Origin: MFD01275-c22 sp963705885
Lineage (GTDB): Bacteria > Actinomycetota > Actinomycetes > JACCUZ01
Length of the DNA: 64,000 nucleotides
Assembly: GCA_963705885.1 (NCBI GenBank)
Contig: OY970120.1
Coordinates: forward strand, 3,224,001-3,288,000
Reading direction: 5' to 3'
Within the stretch, counting starts at the first letter, position 1; every line of letters begins with the position of its first letter. The translations under genes and the position numbers were made by a program. Of this stretch, positions 63,747 to 64,000 are shown in pieces. The notes below the pieces were generated by a model that did no database searches, had not been told where the DNA came from, and saw only the letters and a program-made list of their open reading frames with translations.

Positions 63747-64000
63747 TCAGGAGGCGAGGCTCCCCGCGAACACCTGCCACGCCAGCGCGGACTTCGCGAC
63801 CAGGCTCAGCGCGACGTAGACGTACTCGCCGAACAGGTAGTCCCGCCACCGCCCGACCTGCTTGTACTGCAGGAGCTGGTTCACCGCGAAGATGTTGAAC
63901 AGCACGAACAGCGACACGACGATGCCGTAGACGAAGCCGGGCGGGCTGGCGGCGCTCGAGCTGCCGGGTGACGTCACGTAGAGCACGACGGCCAGCCAGG
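63747..64000 (-). CDS. Heliorhodopsin-like protein, C-terminal fragment, 5' part outside window
   Basis: The last 84 codons of a membrane protein that continues past the window edge. Two helices with a short loop are visible: FVYGIVVSLFVLFNIFAVNQ, LLQYKQVGRWRDYLFGEYVY, and ALSLVAKSALAWQVFAGSLA at the C terminus. The SLVAKSALAWQ segment matches the retinal-binding TM7 of heliorhodopsins, with the Schiff-base Lys preceded by Ser four residues earlier; FNIFAVNQxLQYKxxGxWxDYLxGExxY fits TM6 to TM7. Only the C-terminal part is seen and the N terminus is missing, so the call needs the rest of the gene. Role of heliorhodopsins is not settled (no ion pumping shown for most). Confidence 0.82.
   Translation of the reverse strand, partial: WLAVVLYVTSPGSSSAASPPGFVYGIVVSLFVLFNIFAVNQLLQYKQVGRWRDYLFGEYVYVALSLVAKSALAWQVFAGSLAS

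Overview
This is a high-GC window (GTG starts and 4-base GTGA/ATGA gene overlaps are everywhere) from an actinobacterial chromosome. The conserved gene order, the mycobacterial-type RecA intein and the LexA box point to Actinomycetia. A Nocardioidaceae-like organism is my best guess; it is an inference and no rRNA is present to confirm it. Most genes lie on the minus strand, and the window reads as a series of conserved housekeeping blocks separated by accessory inserts.

From 1 to 7.6 kb: rny (5' part, with an apparent one-base frameshift), recX and recA. RecA carries a 364-residue intein at the site used by the Mycobacterium leprae RecA intein, and a perfect LexA box sits upstream. An MFS transporter, a DUF2252 protein and a DUF3046 protein follow. 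From 7.6 to 11.5 kb lies an accessory stretch: an SRPBCC/ArsR gene pair, a pentapeptide-repeat protein, a complete IS30-family element, a two-domain VOC protein and an unusual intergenic region with two large perfect palindromes. From 11.5 to 21.5 kb: a three-gene ABC-2 exporter, the large helicase Lhr, a secreted CHRD protein, an antibiotic-biosynthesis-monooxygenase-type membrane protein and a Nei-type DNA glycosylase.

From 21.6 to 32 kb is a conserved minus-strand cell-envelope, RNA and metabolism block: clgR-like regulator, cinA C-terminal amidase, pgsA, rimO, rodZ-like, ftsK, RNase J, dapA, folA and thyA. A plus-strand insert (GNAT, DUF2461, azlC, azlD, small membrane protein) separates this from dapB, an M16 protease, pnp and rpsO. 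A 23-bp perfect stem-loop lies between the protease and dapB.

From 39.5 to 54 kb the translation block rpsO/ribF/truB/rbfA/DUF503/infB/ylxR/nusA/rimP is interrupted by an aldo/keto reductase and a membrane protein, and then between ribF and truB by an accessory island. The island holds an RTX-like secreted protein, a lone kynureninase, a decayed family-39 glycosyltransferase, an ArsR-SRPBCC fusion protein and a TIGR03086-type protein.

From 54 to 64 kb: a lipoprotein with a DUF4439 partner, a membrane GGDEF-EAL protein translationally coupled to a secreted subtilisin with a tryptophan pentad-repeat tail, an APH(6)-type kinase, a TSUP permease, a HAD hydrolase, proS, and at the right edge the C-terminal part of what looks like a heliorhodopsin.

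The observations most worth following up are the heliorhodopsin fragment, the protease with the Trp-pentad tail coupled to a c-di-GMP protein, the split versus fused ArsR/SRPBCC modules, the paired CGTTTCCGCGGAAACG palindromes, the long stem-loop before dapB and the RecA intein. I found no CRISPR array, tRNA or rRNA gene.
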